A DNA stretch of 50,046 nucleotides from an uncultured Oscillospiraceae bacterium. Lineage in GTDB: Bacteria; Bacillota; Clostridia; Oscillospirales; Oscillospiraceae. This document shows positions 1 through 7,583 of this stretch, in pieces. The stretch is from assembly GCA_910584045.1 (NCBI GenBank), contig CAJTYO010000018.1:1-50046 (forward strand), read 5' to 3'. The notes beneath the pieces are model-generated. The model was not told where the DNA came from. It made no database searches and saw only the letters and a list, made by a program, of their open reading frames with translations. Numbering within the stretch: the stretch's first letter is position 1; the number at the start of each line of letters is the position of its first letter. The position numbers were made by a program, and so were the translations under genes.

Positions 1-748
1 GGGCGGGGCTGCTCTGGTAGAAGCGATCAAACAGGTGCTCCGGGTCCGGTCTGGCGCCGGGAAGCATCGTATTGGAAAAACAGACCGTCCCATCCCGGCC
101 GGACACGGTCAGCTCGCCGCCGCCGTGACGCAGGGCGTTGGCAATCAGGTTCCGGTACACCCTCCCCAGAGCCTCCGGATTGCCCCAGACCCGCATATCC
201 TCCCGGTCAAACTGTAGGTTCGGGCGGATACCCGAGGCATCCAGCTGGGGGTAAAATTCCGCGAGAGCGTCCCATAGCGGTGGAAGCGCCGCCGTTTTCC
301 CACACTCCATCGGAAGTGCGCCGCCCCGCAGACGGGTGTAAAGAAACAGCTCCTCCAGCAGCTCCTCCAATTCGCCCAGCCGCTTTTTCACGACGCACAG
401 ATACTCCTCCTGCCGCTCCGGTTCACCCTCCAGCAGCTGTAGGTAGCCCAGGGCTCCGGCCAGAGGAGTACGGATGTCATGGGAGATGCAGGCCATCGTA
501 TATTTCAGTTCCTGCTCTCTCTGCATCGTCTCCAGACGGAGCTGCCGCCCCGCTTCCAGCCGGGCGTTCACCGCCCGGCACAGCCGCCGGGGAGCCGCGC
601 CGGGCATCTGAATCGTCAGCAGCAGGTTGCTCTCCGCCGGAGTCTCCTCCAGCATCCGGGCCATATCCAGCATCTGTGCACGGTAGGCCAGCAGGCGAAG
701 CACGGCAAGAACAAGCGCGGTAACCGTCAGAAGCAGCAGCGGCAGCAT
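1..748 (-). CDS. Sensor histidine kinase, C-terminus cut off by window edge
   Basis: Kinase of a two-component system. Reading the minus strand from the ATG at 748 (preceded by TAAGGAGG), about 249 residues are present. One hydrophobic segment covers residues 1-22, with no extracytoplasmic loop before the cytoplasmic part. The H-box SHDIRTPL puts the phosphorylated histidine at about residue 90. The N-box of the ATPase domain (NLIANALRHGGGE) is also visible, and the sequence runs out before the G boxes. It starts 12 bp after the ABC permease, so it is the last gene seen of an operon with response regulator, ATPase and permease. Kinases of this short 'intramembrane-sensing' build usually act with a peptide-antibiotic ABC transporter. 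The specific stimulus cannot be read from sequence. Confidence 0.9.
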   Translation of the reverse strand, partial: MLPLLLLTVTALVLAVLRLLAYRAQMLDMARMLEETPAESNLLLTIQMPGAAPRRLCRAVNARLEAGRQLRLETMQREQELKYTMACISHDIRTPLAGALGYLQLLEGEPERQEEYLCVVKKRLGELEELLEELFLYTRLRGGALPMECGKTAALPPLWDALAEFYPQLDASGIRPNLQFDREDMRVWGNPEALGRVYRNLIANALRHGGGELTVSGRDGTVCFSNTMLPGARPDPEHLFDRFYQSSPA

Positions 749-760
749 AGCGATACCTCC

Positions 761-1567
761 TTAAATGTCCCGCTTCTCCATACTCAGCAGGCTTACGACT
801 GTGTAAACGGCGGCCCACCCGATAGAGCAGCCCAGAATCAAGGTCATCTGCCGGGCATCCGGCAGAGGGATACGCTGCATGCGGGCCAGGCTGCTGAGCA
901 GGTACTGCTCCAGGGCGGGCCAGTGAAGCCTCTGACAGACCAGAGAGACCAGCTCGGCGATCACGCCGCCGCCGGACAGCACGGCCAGGGTGATGCCCAG
1001 GACCGAGCTGCGGGTCATTGCCGCCAGCGACAGCGCCATCAGCCCAACAGCCCAGCTGGGCAGCCACCGCCAGAAGGTATACTGTAAAATGCTGAGAATG
1101 GGGCTGGCCACCGGGTGCAGTCCGAATAGGCCCGAGGACACCAGCGCGAACACGACGCCCACGGCGGTGACCGCCGCGCTGTAGACGCCTGCCAGCAGTA
1201 TTTTGGAGATCACGTAATCCCGCCGCCGGGGTCTGGCGAAGCAGATGTTTTTGATGTACCCGCTGGAAAAATCGCCGCTGACATGGATGCTCATGCCAAT
1301 GCCGGTTATAATCAGCAAAAAACCGCTGTTCAGGCATTCGTGGACAAAGTCCAGCGAGGACATATTGTGGATGTGCTGACTCATTTCCAGGTCGTCGCCG
1401 GTGATATCCGCCCCCTGCGCCTGCATGGCATCCATGGTTTCCGGGTCGGCGACCGTGGCCACCAGACAGACCAGCATCATGAGCAGCCCCGCCGTCACGG
1501 CCAGTATGATATAGAAATTCCGGCTTCTGATTAGCCGCTGAACATCCATTTTTACCAGATTAATCAT
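761..1567 (-). CDS. ABC-2 type transporter permease
   Basis: Integral membrane subunit of an ABC exporter, 268 residues. The N-terminus has the usual ABC-2 layout: a short cytoplasmic helix (LVKMDVQRLIRSRNFY), a first membrane segment at about residues 18-40, a large loop to about residue 90, then several further hydrophobic segments to the C-terminus. The ATG overlaps the last 8 bases of the ATPase gene, so the two are translationally coupled, and GGAGG lies inside the ATPase 3' end. The partner ATPase is of the BcrA type, so export or expulsion of a peptide antibiotic is the likely job, but this is an inference from context. No substrate-specific motif is visible. Confidence 0.85.
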   Translation of the reverse strand: MINLVKMDVQRLIRSRNFYIILAVTAGLLMMLVCLVATVADPETMDAMQAQGADITGDDLEMSQHIHNMSSLDFVHECLNSGFLLIITGIGMSIHVSGDFSSGYIKNICFARPRRRDYVISKILLAGVYSAAVTAVGVVFALVSSGLFGLHPVASPILSILQYTFWRWLPSWAVGLMALSLAAMTRSSVLGITLAVLSGGGVIAELVSLVCQRLHWPALEQYLLSSLARMQRIPLPDARQMTLILGCSIGWAAVYTVVSLLSMEKRDI

Positions 1568-2471
1568 GCTTTTCTCCTCCCATGCGCTCCAGAAAGTAGC
1601 CCTCCAGGTCCTGCCGGTGCAGGCCCATCTCCTCCACTGCGATACCCGCCTGAGTCAGAATCTGACCAACGGTTTTGGCGTCCACGGCCTCATAGATCCG
1701 CAGTTCCCCCTCCGGGCGCATTTCCCAGCGGGTCATGTGGAGCTCCCGCTCCAGCAGAGCCGCCGCCTTCTGGGGCTGATCCGCCCGCAGATGCAGATAA
1801 TCGGCACATTTTTGTTCCAGCTCTTCGGCGGTGATCTGCTCCACCATGCGGCCATGCTGTATGATGCCGTACCGGGTGGCGATCTTGCTCAGCTCGCCGA
1901 GAATGTGGGAGCTGACAAGGATGGTCAGCCCCCGCTCCCGGTTCAGCCGCAGCAGCATCTCGCGCATCTCTCGAATGCCCTCCGGGTCCAGACCATTGAT
2001 GGGTTCGTCCAGCAGCAGCAGGTCCGGTCCTCCCAGCAGGGCCAGAGCGACGCCCAGCCGCTGCTTCATGCCCATGGAGTAGTGCTTCACCGGCTTTTTT
2101 TCCGCCGCGGGCAGGCCTACGGTGTTCAAAATTTCATCCACCTGCCTGCGTGGGCTGTCCAGTCCAAGCAGCGTGGCGTAAAGCTGTAGATTTTCCCGCC
2201 CGCTCAAATCGGCGTACAATCCCGGCTGCTCAATGAGCGCCCCCACCCGACGGCGGGCCGCCGCGTCCCGGATGGGCCGGTCAAAGATCCGCGCCTCCCC
2301 TTGGGTGGGGCGGGCCAGACCGCACAGGAGCTTCAGAGTGGTGGACTTGCCGGCGCCGTTCTGGCCGATAAAGCCGTAGATGTCCCCCTGCTCCACCCGC
2401 AGGTCCAGGTGGTCCACTGCCCATTTATCCCGGTATCGTTTGGATAGTCCCGTTGTTTGTATCACTGCCAT
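1560..2471 (-). CDS. BcrA-type ABC transporter ATP-binding protein
   Basis: Cytoplasmic ATPase of an exporter, 303 residues. The Walker A motif GQNGAGKST is at residues 36-44, the signature is degenerate around HYSMGMKQ, and Walker B with the catalytic Glu is LLLLDEPINGLD. The C-terminal 80 residues after the nucleotide-binding domain match the extension seen in bacitracin/lantibiotic-type ATPases. The start ATG has GGAGG seven bases upstream. It sits 85 bp after the response regulator gene and overlaps the permease gene. Known family members give self-protection or resistance to cell-wall-active peptides. Which peptide, if any, is not visible here. Confidence 0.9.
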   Translation of the reverse strand: MAVIQTTGLSKRYRDKWAVDHLDLRVEQGDIYGFIGQNGAGKSTTLKLLCGLARPTQGEARIFDRPIRDAAARRRVGALIEQPGLYADLSGRENLQLYATLLGLDSPRRQVDEILNTVGLPAAEKKPVKHYSMGMKQRLGVALALLGGPDLLLLDEPINGLDPEGIREMREMLLRLNRERGLTILVSSHILGELSKIATRYGIIQHGRMVEQITAEELEQKCADYLHLRADQPQKAAALLERELHMTRWEMRPEGELRIYEAVDAKTVGQILTQAGIAVEEMGLHRQDLEGYFLERMGGEKHD

Positions 2472-2556
2472 ATAAACGCCTCCTTTTTGTTTGCGGGATC
2501 AGTTTAACAGGCAAATGTCCAAACATCGCAAAGAAAAGGTAAAGAAAGTACAAAGT

Positions 2557-3228
2557 TTACTCGGTCAGTTTGAAACCGATGCCCCATACCGTCTGGATAT
2601 AGCCGTCCGTACCGCTGGGGCGGAGCTTGGAGCGGATGTTGCTGATATGGACGGTAATGGTTTTATCCTCCACGGCATACGCCTCCTGCCAGACCGCCTC
2701 GTAGATCTGCTGTCTGGTGAAAACCCGTCTGGGACTGCCTGCCAGCAGCTCCACGATTTTGAACTCATGGGCAGTCAGATTCACCGGTTGGCCTGCCGCC
2801 GTCAGCGTCATCCCGCTCAGGTCCAGCACCCAGTCCCGAAACTGCAGACGCTCCCCGGGAGAGCCGGCGCGGGCGCGGCGCAGCTGGACCTGGATACGGG
2901 CCCACAGCTCCTCCAGCTGATAGGGCTTGGTCAGATAGTCGTCTGCGCCAGAGCTCAGCAGTTCTACCTTGTCGGACAGCTCTGTTCTGGCCGAGAGAAC
3001 GATAATCGGGACTTGACTGGTTTTGCGGACTTCCACAATAAGCGTGTTTCCAGAGAGCCCCGGCAGCATCAGGTCTACCAGCAGGAGATCGAATATGCCC
3101 TGCTTCCAGAGCAGACGGCCCTCCGTTCCCGAAAAAGCCTGGGTGCAGATGCAGCCTTGCCGCCGCAGATAGGCGGCGGTGGAATTGTTGATGTCGGTAT
3201 CGTCTTCTATGATAAGGATGTGGGACAT
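2557..3228 (-). CDS. OmpR/PhoB-family response regulator
   Basis: DNA-binding half of the two-component system, 223 residues. The receiver domain spans about residues 1-115 with acidic pocket EDD at 8-10, phosphoacceptor Asp52 (VDLMLPG) and the conserved Lys in LTKPY. A winged-helix effector domain occupies about residues 125-222 and ends in the family hallmark YIQTVWGIGFKL. The ATG is preceded by AAAGGAGG. It is the first gene of the minus-strand operon running to the kinase at the window edge and very probably controls that operon itself. Confidence 0.93.
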   Translation of the reverse strand: MSHILIIEDDTDINNSTAAYLRRQGCICTQAFSGTEGRLLWKQGIFDLLLVDLMLPGLSGNTLIVEVRKTSQVPIIVLSARTELSDKVELLSSGADDYLTKPYQLEELWARIQVQLRRARAGSPGERLQFRDWVLDLSGMTLTAAGQPVNLTAHEFKIVELLAGSPRRVFTRQQIYEAVWQEAYAVEDKTITVHISNIRSKLRPSGTDGYIQTVWGIGFKLTE

Positions 3229-3278
3229 GCGGCGTCCTCCTTTTCCGTTAGCGTGTAGTTCAATATACCGTATTTGAA

Positions 3279-3302
3279 TAAAAACGGAAAGTCATTTCCG
3301 CC
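3279..3302 (-). terminator. Short terminator-like hairpin in the operon leader
   Basis: Minus strand CGGAAA-TGAC-TTTCCG followed directly by TTTTTATT. The stem is only 6 bp. It lies between the promoter at 3364-3392 and the response regulator start, so it may be an attenuator. It could instead end transcription coming from the AbrB-like gene. Confidence 0.35.
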
Positions 3303-3363
3303 GCAGGGCATGACTGCGCTGTAGAAGGATAAACAGGCGGCGAATACGTCTTCCCATGCCTAT

Positions 3364-3392
3364 AGTGTATCATTTATTTGGATTGTTTTCAA
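3364..3392 (-). promoter_or_regulatory. Promoter for the regulator-ABC-kinase operon
   Basis: On the minus strand TTGAAA (3392-3387) and TACACT (3369-3364) are separated by exactly 17 bases. Transcription would start near 3357 and leave a leader of about 130 bases before the response regulator gene. That leader contains a short hairpin followed by a T run. Confidence 0.6.
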
Positions 3393-3453
3393 CTTGATCG
3401 GTGATCCGGCAAAAAGAAAGGCGGCATGTCCATATCGGGCAAGCGTACGCATT

Positions 3454-3642
3454 TCAGATGGTATGTACGTTCCACCCCATTCTCCTCTCCAGCCCCAGCA
3501 TCCCGCCGCAGAACCGCTCCCACTGTTCCAACATTGTCAATGACGGGTCGCCCTCCCGAATACGCATAGTGCGGCGGATTTCCTTAGGAATAACAACGCG
3601 CCCCAGGTCGTCGATGCGGCGCACGATTCCGGTTGCTTTCAT
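3454..3642 (-). CDS. AbrB/SpoVT-like transcription regulator, C-terminally altered
   Basis: Small DNA-binding protein, 62 residues from the ATG at 3642, which has GGAGG at the right distance. Residues 1-35 are a clean SpoVT/AbrB swapped-hairpin domain (MKATGIVRRIDDLGRVV, then IPKEIRRTMRIREGDP). In normal family members the next residues close the domain with a strand of the LEIF..REGEIILKKYS type. Here residues 36-62 (SLTMLEQWERF...) are unrelated, and no neighbouring frame restores the expected ending. The DNA-contact half is intact, but the fold may be incomplete. It could be a decayed gene or a functional short variant. An upstream in-frame ATG at 3771 lacks a ribosome site and is not favoured. 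Confidence 0.65.
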   Translation of the reverse strand: MKATGIVRRIDDLGRVVIPKEIRRTMRIREGDPSLTMLEQWERFCGGMLGLERRMGWNVHTI

Positions 3643-3838
3643 TTTTGATTCCTCCCGTATCTGCCGCGCCGGGGCGCGGCGAGTATATTGTATCGCTTTG
3701 GAAAACATGGATAGTATCCGCAGAACCTGGGAAGGTATGCAGATTTTTGGCTGGATTTGTTTCCCTTTCATCCGGATGATTTCATTTGCTTCAATCGCTA
3801 CGCCGCCCGGACCGTCCTGCCCAGGCGGGCGTAGTCAA
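3643..3838. other. Intergenic gap between AbrB-like gene and yitT terminator
   Basis: About 195 bp. It holds the AbrB-like ribosome binding site (GGAGG) and, further upstream on the minus strand, the overlapping hexamers TACAAT and TATACT near 3685, which could serve as a -10. No good -35 is seen. No gene or RNA is recognised. Confidence 0.4.
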
Positions 3839-3864
3839 AGGCTCCCTCCGTCCGGAGGGAGCCT
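3839..3864 (-). terminator. Rho-independent terminator of the yitT gene
   Basis: Perfect 11-bp stem (AGGCTCCCTCC / GGAGGGAGCCT) with a 4-base loop, followed on the minus strand by TTTGACT. It starts 7 bp after the yitT stop codon. Confidence 0.8.
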
Positions 3865-3871
3865 CAGAGTA

Positions 3872-4744
3872 TTACAGACTGTCCGGCGTGTACTCGCCGA
3901 AGCCCTCGCCCAGCACCTCGTGTGCCTCGCATACGATGATAAAGGCATTGGGATCGATAGCCGTTACGGAAGCCTTGATGACCGCAATCTGGCTGCGCTT
4001 GAAGGCGCACAGGACCACCTGCTTTTCGTCTCCGCTGTAGCCGCCCCGGCCATTAAGCAGCGTAATGCCCAAATCCATCTCCAGCAGCCGCGCGGCGACC
4101 TCGCTGCTGCGGTTGCTGATAATATAGGCGATCTTGGCGTTGATGGAGCCATACACCACCGTGTCCATCGCCAGACTGGAGATATACATGGCGACGATCC
4201 CGTACAACGCGTTGTTTACGCTGTGGAAGGTCATCGCATACAGACAGATCACCGTCACGTCAATGGCCAGACACAGCCGGCCGATGGAGAGGCTGCGCAG
4301 TTTGTATTTCAGCAGCCGCGCCGCCAGCTCGGTTCCCCCGGTGGTGGCCCCCACGGTCAGCATCAGTCCCATGGAGACGCCCAGCAACACGCCGCCGTAT
4401 ATGCTGGCCAGCATGGGTTCCATGGGCCCGAAGGTGTAGACCGCCGCCAGCCCGTCGATCATCAGCGAGCCCATGCTCATGGCGTACAGCGAGGAGATCA
4501 GCAGCTTCACGCCCTGCTTGCGCACGCCGAGATAGAACAGCGGTACATTCAGCAGGATAGAAGTAACGCCCACAGGCAGCACGGAGATAAACCGATTGAC
4601 GATCTGCGCTACGCCGGTGAAGCCCCCCATGGAGATATTGTTTGGCTGGAAAAACCAGTTGAAGCTCAGTGCATACAGAGCGCAGCCCAGGGTGATCACC
4701 CCGTATTCATACAGCCACCGCACCGCCGGATTTTTGCTCTTCAT
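3872..4744 (-). CDS. YitT family membrane protein (DUF161 + DUF2179)
   Basis: Predicted inner-membrane protein, 290 residues from the ATG at 4744 (AGGGG six bases upstream). An in-frame ATG at 4795 has no ribosome site. Residues about 10-200 contain five or six hydrophobic segments with the family pattern FNWFFQPNNISMGGFTGVAQ and GATTGGTELAARLL. The C-terminal soluble DUF2179 domain (about 205-288) includes GRGGYSGDEKQVVLC and DPNAFIIV. Firmicutes carry several paralogues. The molecular function is not established. It is a single-gene unit with its own terminator, divergent from the GntR-type regulator. Confidence 0.9.
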   Translation of the reverse strand: MKSKNPAVRWLYEYGVITLGCALYALSFNWFFQPNNISMGGFTGVAQIVNRFISVLPVGVTSILLNVPLFYLGVRKQGVKLLISSLYAMSMGSLMIDGLAAVYTFGPMEPMLASIYGGVLLGVSMGLMLTVGATTGGTELAARLLKYKLRSLSIGRLCLAIDVTVICLYAMTFHSVNNALYGIVAMYISSLAMDTVVYGSINAKIAYIISNRSSEVAARLLEMDLGITLLNGRGGYSGDEKQVVLCAFKRSQIAVIKASVTAIDPNAFIIVCEAHEVLGEGFGEYTPDSL

Positions 4745-4878
4745 ATCGGACCCCTCCGTCAAAAGGGCGGGGCGCCTCCGCCCCGCTTCCTGCATTATTC
4801 ATTTCATTATAAATCATTTCATGGGATAGGGCAAGAGCAATCTCCGTCCTACACCGCGAATTTTGCTGCCGGAGCCTA

Positions 4879-4907
4879 TTGACATTTTGCATTATTTGTA
4901 TTATATT
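4879..4907 (+). promoter_or_regulatory. Promoter of the GntR-DUF5808 operon
   Basis: TTGACA (4879-4884), 17-base spacer, TATATT (4902-4907). The start site would be near 4914, about 20 bases before the regulator's ATG. Confidence 0.75.
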
Positions 4908-4918
4908 GATTAATGCAA
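4887..4918. promoter_or_regulatory. Inverted repeat overlapping promoter, probable GntR operator
   Basis: TTGCATTA (4887-4894) and TAATGCAA (4911-4918) are perfect inverted repeats 16 bases apart. They flank the -10 and cover the start site. A dimeric repressor bound here would block polymerase. The adjacent GntR-type gene is the obvious candidate. Confidence 0.6.
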
Positions 4919-4932
4919 GGGGGGGAGAAACT

Positions 4933-5304
4933 ATGCTGCTTCGATTGGACTTTTCCAGCGATATACCGATTTACCAGCAGCTCCGGAACCAGGTTGTATC
5001 CGCCATTGCGTCCGGAGAGCTGGGTCCCGGCCAGCGGCTGCCCACTGTCCGCGCTCTGGCGGAGGAGTGCGGCATCAACATGATGACCGTCAGCAAGGCC
5101 TATCAGCTGCTGAAGGCGGAGGGCTATATCACCACCGGCCGCCGCGGCGGGGCCGTGGTGCGCCTGCCGGAGACGGGCGTGGGGCCGGAGACACTGGAGT
5201 GCCTGCGTCTGCGGCTGTGCGAGCTGCGCCTGGCGGGCCTGGGGCGGGCGGAGATTCTGGACCTGTGCGGACGGCTGTATGACGAGGAGGTGTCAGAGAA
5301 ATGA
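4933..5304 (+). CDS. GntR family regulator, short YtrA-type
   Basis: Transcription regulator of 123 residues. Residues 8-75 are a winged helix with the GntR signature (IPIYQQLRNQVVSAIASGEL, then GQRLPTVRALAEECGINMMTVSKAY). The short C-terminal tail of about 45 residues is a helical dimerisation region as in YtrA, with no ligand-binding FCD or UTRA domain. The ATG at 4933 follows GGGGGAG, and the in-frame upstream start at 4879 would lie inside the promoter. It overlaps the next gene by ATGA. YtrA-type regulators usually repress their own operon and often sit beside ABC exporters or membrane proteins, as here. Confidence 0.92.
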   Translation: MLLRLDFSSDIPIYQQLRNQVVSAIASGELGPGQRLPTVRALAEECGINMMTVSKAYQLLKAEGYITTGRRGGAVVRLPETGVGPETLECLRLRLCELRLAGLGRAEILDLCGRLYDEEVSEK

Positions 5305-6644
5305 CGCTGTTTTTGAGTATCATCCTATGGGCGGTCATGCTGCCGGTACTGCCCATCATGTATTTCATGCAGAAAAACGAGTGTAAGCCGAAGAAAAATA
5401 TTGTTGCCGGCGTGACCCTGCCCTACGAGGCCCAGCGGGATGAGGAGGTGCTCGCCCTGCTGGCGCGGTACGGGAGGGAACTGAAGCGAATGTGCTGGGT
5501 GATGCTGGCGGCGGTGATCCCCGGCTTGTTTTTCAGGAGCGTCGGCCTTTTCATGATCTACTATATGGCGTGGATCATCGCGCCGTGCGCCGCATTCGCG
5601 GTCCCGTATATCCGGTGCAACAAGGCTCTGCGTCGGCTCAAGGAAGCCCGGGGCTGGCGGCGGGCGGAGGACGCGCCCCAGGTGGTTTCGGACCTGACCG
5701 CCGCGGCGGAGGAGATGCGGTGGCTCTCCCCATGGTGGTTCCTGCCGGCGTTTCTGATTGGTCTTGTACCCCTGGCCTTTGAGCGGGAGGTCTGGTGGGC
5801 GTGGACGATATGCGCGGCATTGGTTCCGGCGTTTTACCTCTGCTACCGGCATCTATACCGGAACCGGGCGGAGGTGGTGGACGCCGACAGTCAGCGGACC
5901 ATGGCCCTCACCCGCATCCGGCGGTACAACTGGGGCAAGGTTTGGTTGGTGACGGCCTGGGCCACGGGACTGTTCAACGTGCTTTTGTGGCTGACGCTGG
6001 ACCATGTGTGGCTGTGCATGGGCGTGTGCCTGCTATATGGCGCGGTGACTGTCGCGGAGGCGGTGGGCATTGAGTTTCGGGTCCGGCGTTTGCAGGAGAA
6101 GCTGACGGCGGACAGCGGGCAGGGGTTCTACGTGGACGAGGACGACCTCTGGATCTGGGGAATGCTGTACTACAACCCCAATGACGCCCGCCTGAGAGTT
6201 AACGCCCGGGTGGGCGTGGGGACCACCGCCAATCTGGCCCGGCGGCCCGCCCAGGTCATCATGGCGCTGGTGCTGGCCCTGTTGCTGGCGTGCCCGCTGA
6301 TCGGGGTATGGATTATGGGCATGGAACGGGCTCCGGTAGAGCTGGCGGTGACGGAGTCGGCGCTGGAGGGCTCCCACTACGGCGGAACATGGAGCGTGGC
6401 GCTGGATGATATTGCGGAGGTCTGTATCCTCGAAGAGTGTCCACGGCTCCGCCGGATATCCGGCAGCGGTCTGGATAACGCCCTCACCGGGCAGTATAAC
6501 GCAGACGGCTGGGGCCGCGTCACCTGCTGCATCGACCCCCGGACGGGGCCGTGGCTGCTGGTGCGGCAGAGGGACGGGAGGCTGTTCCTCTTCGGCTCCA
6601 GTGAGGCGGGTGCGGCGGAGGCGGTCGCAGCCCGGCTGGGGTGA
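5301..6644 (+). CDS. DUF5808 / bacterial PH domain membrane protein
   Basis: Membrane protein of 447 residues coupled by ATGA to the GntR-type regulator. A first hydrophobic helix (residues 1-22) is followed by pairs of membrane segments at about 65-105, 145-180 and 210-255. The DUF5808 motif DLWIWGMLYYNPND is at about residues 283-296. After another membrane helix (about 320-343) a soluble C-terminal domain of about 100 residues (344-447) resembles the bacterial PH-like domain. Proteins of this build sit next to YtrA-type regulators in many Firmicutes, but no function is known to me. Its stop codon is one base from that of the convergent Gx transporter gene, and no terminator is visible between them. 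Confidence 0.8.
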   Translation: MTLFLSIILWAVMLPVLPIMYFMQKNECKPKKNIVAGVTLPYEAQRDEEVLALLARYGRELKRMCWVMLAAVIPGLFFRSVGLFMIYYMAWIIAPCAAFAVPYIRCNKALRRLKEARGWRRAEDAPQVVSDLTAAAEEMRWLSPWWFLPAFLIGLVPLAFEREVWWAWTICAALVPAFYLCYRHLYRNRAEVVDADSQRTMALTRIRRYNWGKVWLVTAWATGLFNVLLWLTLDHVWLCMGVCLLYGAVTVAEAVGIEFRVRRLQEKLTADSGQGFYVDEDDLWIWGMLYYNPNDARLRVNARVGVGTTANLARRPAQVIMALVLALLLACPLIGVWIMGMERAPVELAVTESALEGSHYGGTWSVALDDIAEVCILEECPRLRRISGSGLDNALTGQYNADGWGRVTCCIDPRTGPWLLVRQRDGRLFLFGSSEAGAAEAVAARLG

Positions 6645-6645
6645 G

Positions 6646-7131
6646 CTACAGCCTCACCCGGGCCGTCACCGCCGCCCCCGCCGCCCCAATGGCCGTTCCC
6701 GCTGCCACGCCGGAGATCAGCAGCGCCGGCAGATACCACCCCAGCTGTGCCGTGCCCAGCACGGCCATGGCCACCAGCAGCTGGGCCAGATTATGGCATA
6801 CCGCCCCGGCGATGCTGACCCCCAGAAGGGAGAAGCGGTCCAGCCGCTTCAGTCCCGCCATCACCGCCAGGCTCAGCGCCGCCCCGGCCAGGGAGTAGGC
6901 GAAGCTGTAGGCGCTGCCAAAGGTTGCGGACGCCAGAATCACTCGGGTCAGGGAGACGGCGGCCGCCTCCCGCAGGCCCAGACGGTACAGGGCGAACAGC
7001 ACCGCCAGATTTGCCAGCCCTATCTTCATCCCCGGCAGCAGGCCCGGCAGGACCAGCAGGCTCTCCAACCAGGACAGCGCCATGGCCAGCGTCGTCAGAA
7101 GGGCGAGTCGAGCGATATTTTCCCGCCTCAT
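6646..7131 (-). CDS. Gx transporter family protein (HepI-like)
   Basis: Small hydrophobic protein of 161 residues with about five membrane segments, of the family formerly annotated as heptaprenyl diphosphate synthase component I. Typical family stretches are GMKIGLANLAVLFALYRLG and FGSAYSFAYSLAGAALSLAVM. It overlaps the NusG-II protein by ATGA (7128-7131). The family resembles energy-coupling-factor substrate-binding proteins, so a transport role is likely. The substrate is unknown. In anaerobic Firmicutes this pair is often near FMN-binding or Rnf-type genes, which are not seen here. Confidence 0.85.
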   Translation of the reverse strand: MRRENIARLALLTTLAMALSWLESLLVLPGLLPGMKIGLANLAVLFALYRLGLREAAAVSLTRVILASATFGSAYSFAYSLAGAALSLAVMAGLKRLDRFSLLGVSIAGAVCHNLAQLLVAMAVLGTAQLGWYLPALLISGVAAGTAIGAAGAAVTARVRL

Positions 7132-7508
7132 CCCGCTCCCCCCCGCCCCGCGGCGGCGTCGAAGGAGGGCCCATCGCCGCCCTCAATGCGGACCACCAGA
7201 CGGTGGGGCAGGCAGACGACGGTCTCCCCCGTCCGGGATATGGTCCCGGTGCGCACGCAGGTGTGGTCGCCGCAGTTGGCCTCCACCACCGCCGCCGCGC
7301 CGCCGGAGATCTCCAGCACATTGTAGTCCTCCCCACCAATGGTCACCGTCCAGTCCTCCCCCAGGGAGTACCGGGCGATTTCTTCGCCGTTTTGGGTCAC
7401 TACCGCCCAGGTTCCCCCGCCGCCGGGCCGGAGCGCCAGATACAGCGCCAGCGCCAGCAGCAGCAGACCCGCCGCCAGCAGGATGTCCCATAGTCGTTTT
7501 TTTTGCAT
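7128..7508 (-). CDS. NusG domain II-containing protein
   Basis: Protein of 126 residues: an N-terminal membrane anchor (residues 6-28) and a soluble domain of about 90 residues facing outward, matching the stand-alone NusG domain II family. The signature CGDHTCVRTGTIS and the following ETVVCLPHRLVV contain three cysteines (CxxxxC and a later Cys). It is the first gene of a two-gene operon with the Gx transporter gene. The role is not established. Because such pairs occur beside electron-transfer or flavin-related genes, a redox or transport accessory role is a guess. Confidence 0.85.
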   Translation of the reverse strand: MQKKRLWDILLAAGLLLLALALYLALRPGGGGTWAVVTQNGEEIARYSLGEDWTVTIGGEDYNVLEISGGAAAVVEANCGDHTCVRTGTISRTGETVVCLPHRLVVRIEGGDGPSFDAAAGRGGAG

Positions 7509-7537
7509 AGTCTGTCTCCTGTCGCTCCTTGGTATAG

Positions 7538-7577
7538 TTTCGACGGTTCGGAGCAATCTAAATAAAAACTGTCGAAA
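7538..7577. repeat. Inverted repeat between divergent genes
   Basis: TTTCGACGGTT (7538-7548) and AACTGTCGAAA (7567-7577) form 11-base arms with one mismatch and an 18-base spacer. They lie between the NusG-II gene and the CmpB-like gene. They could be an operator or a hairpin. ACTGTCGAAAA recurs at 44382-44392. Confidence 0.4.
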
Positions 7578-7583
7578 AGAGGG

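Noticed and set aside
3644..3771. Longer AbrB-like protein starting at 3771
   Set aside because: The extra 43 residues have no similarity to the family and no ribosome site, whereas 3642 has GGAGG and begins with the family's usual MKATG.
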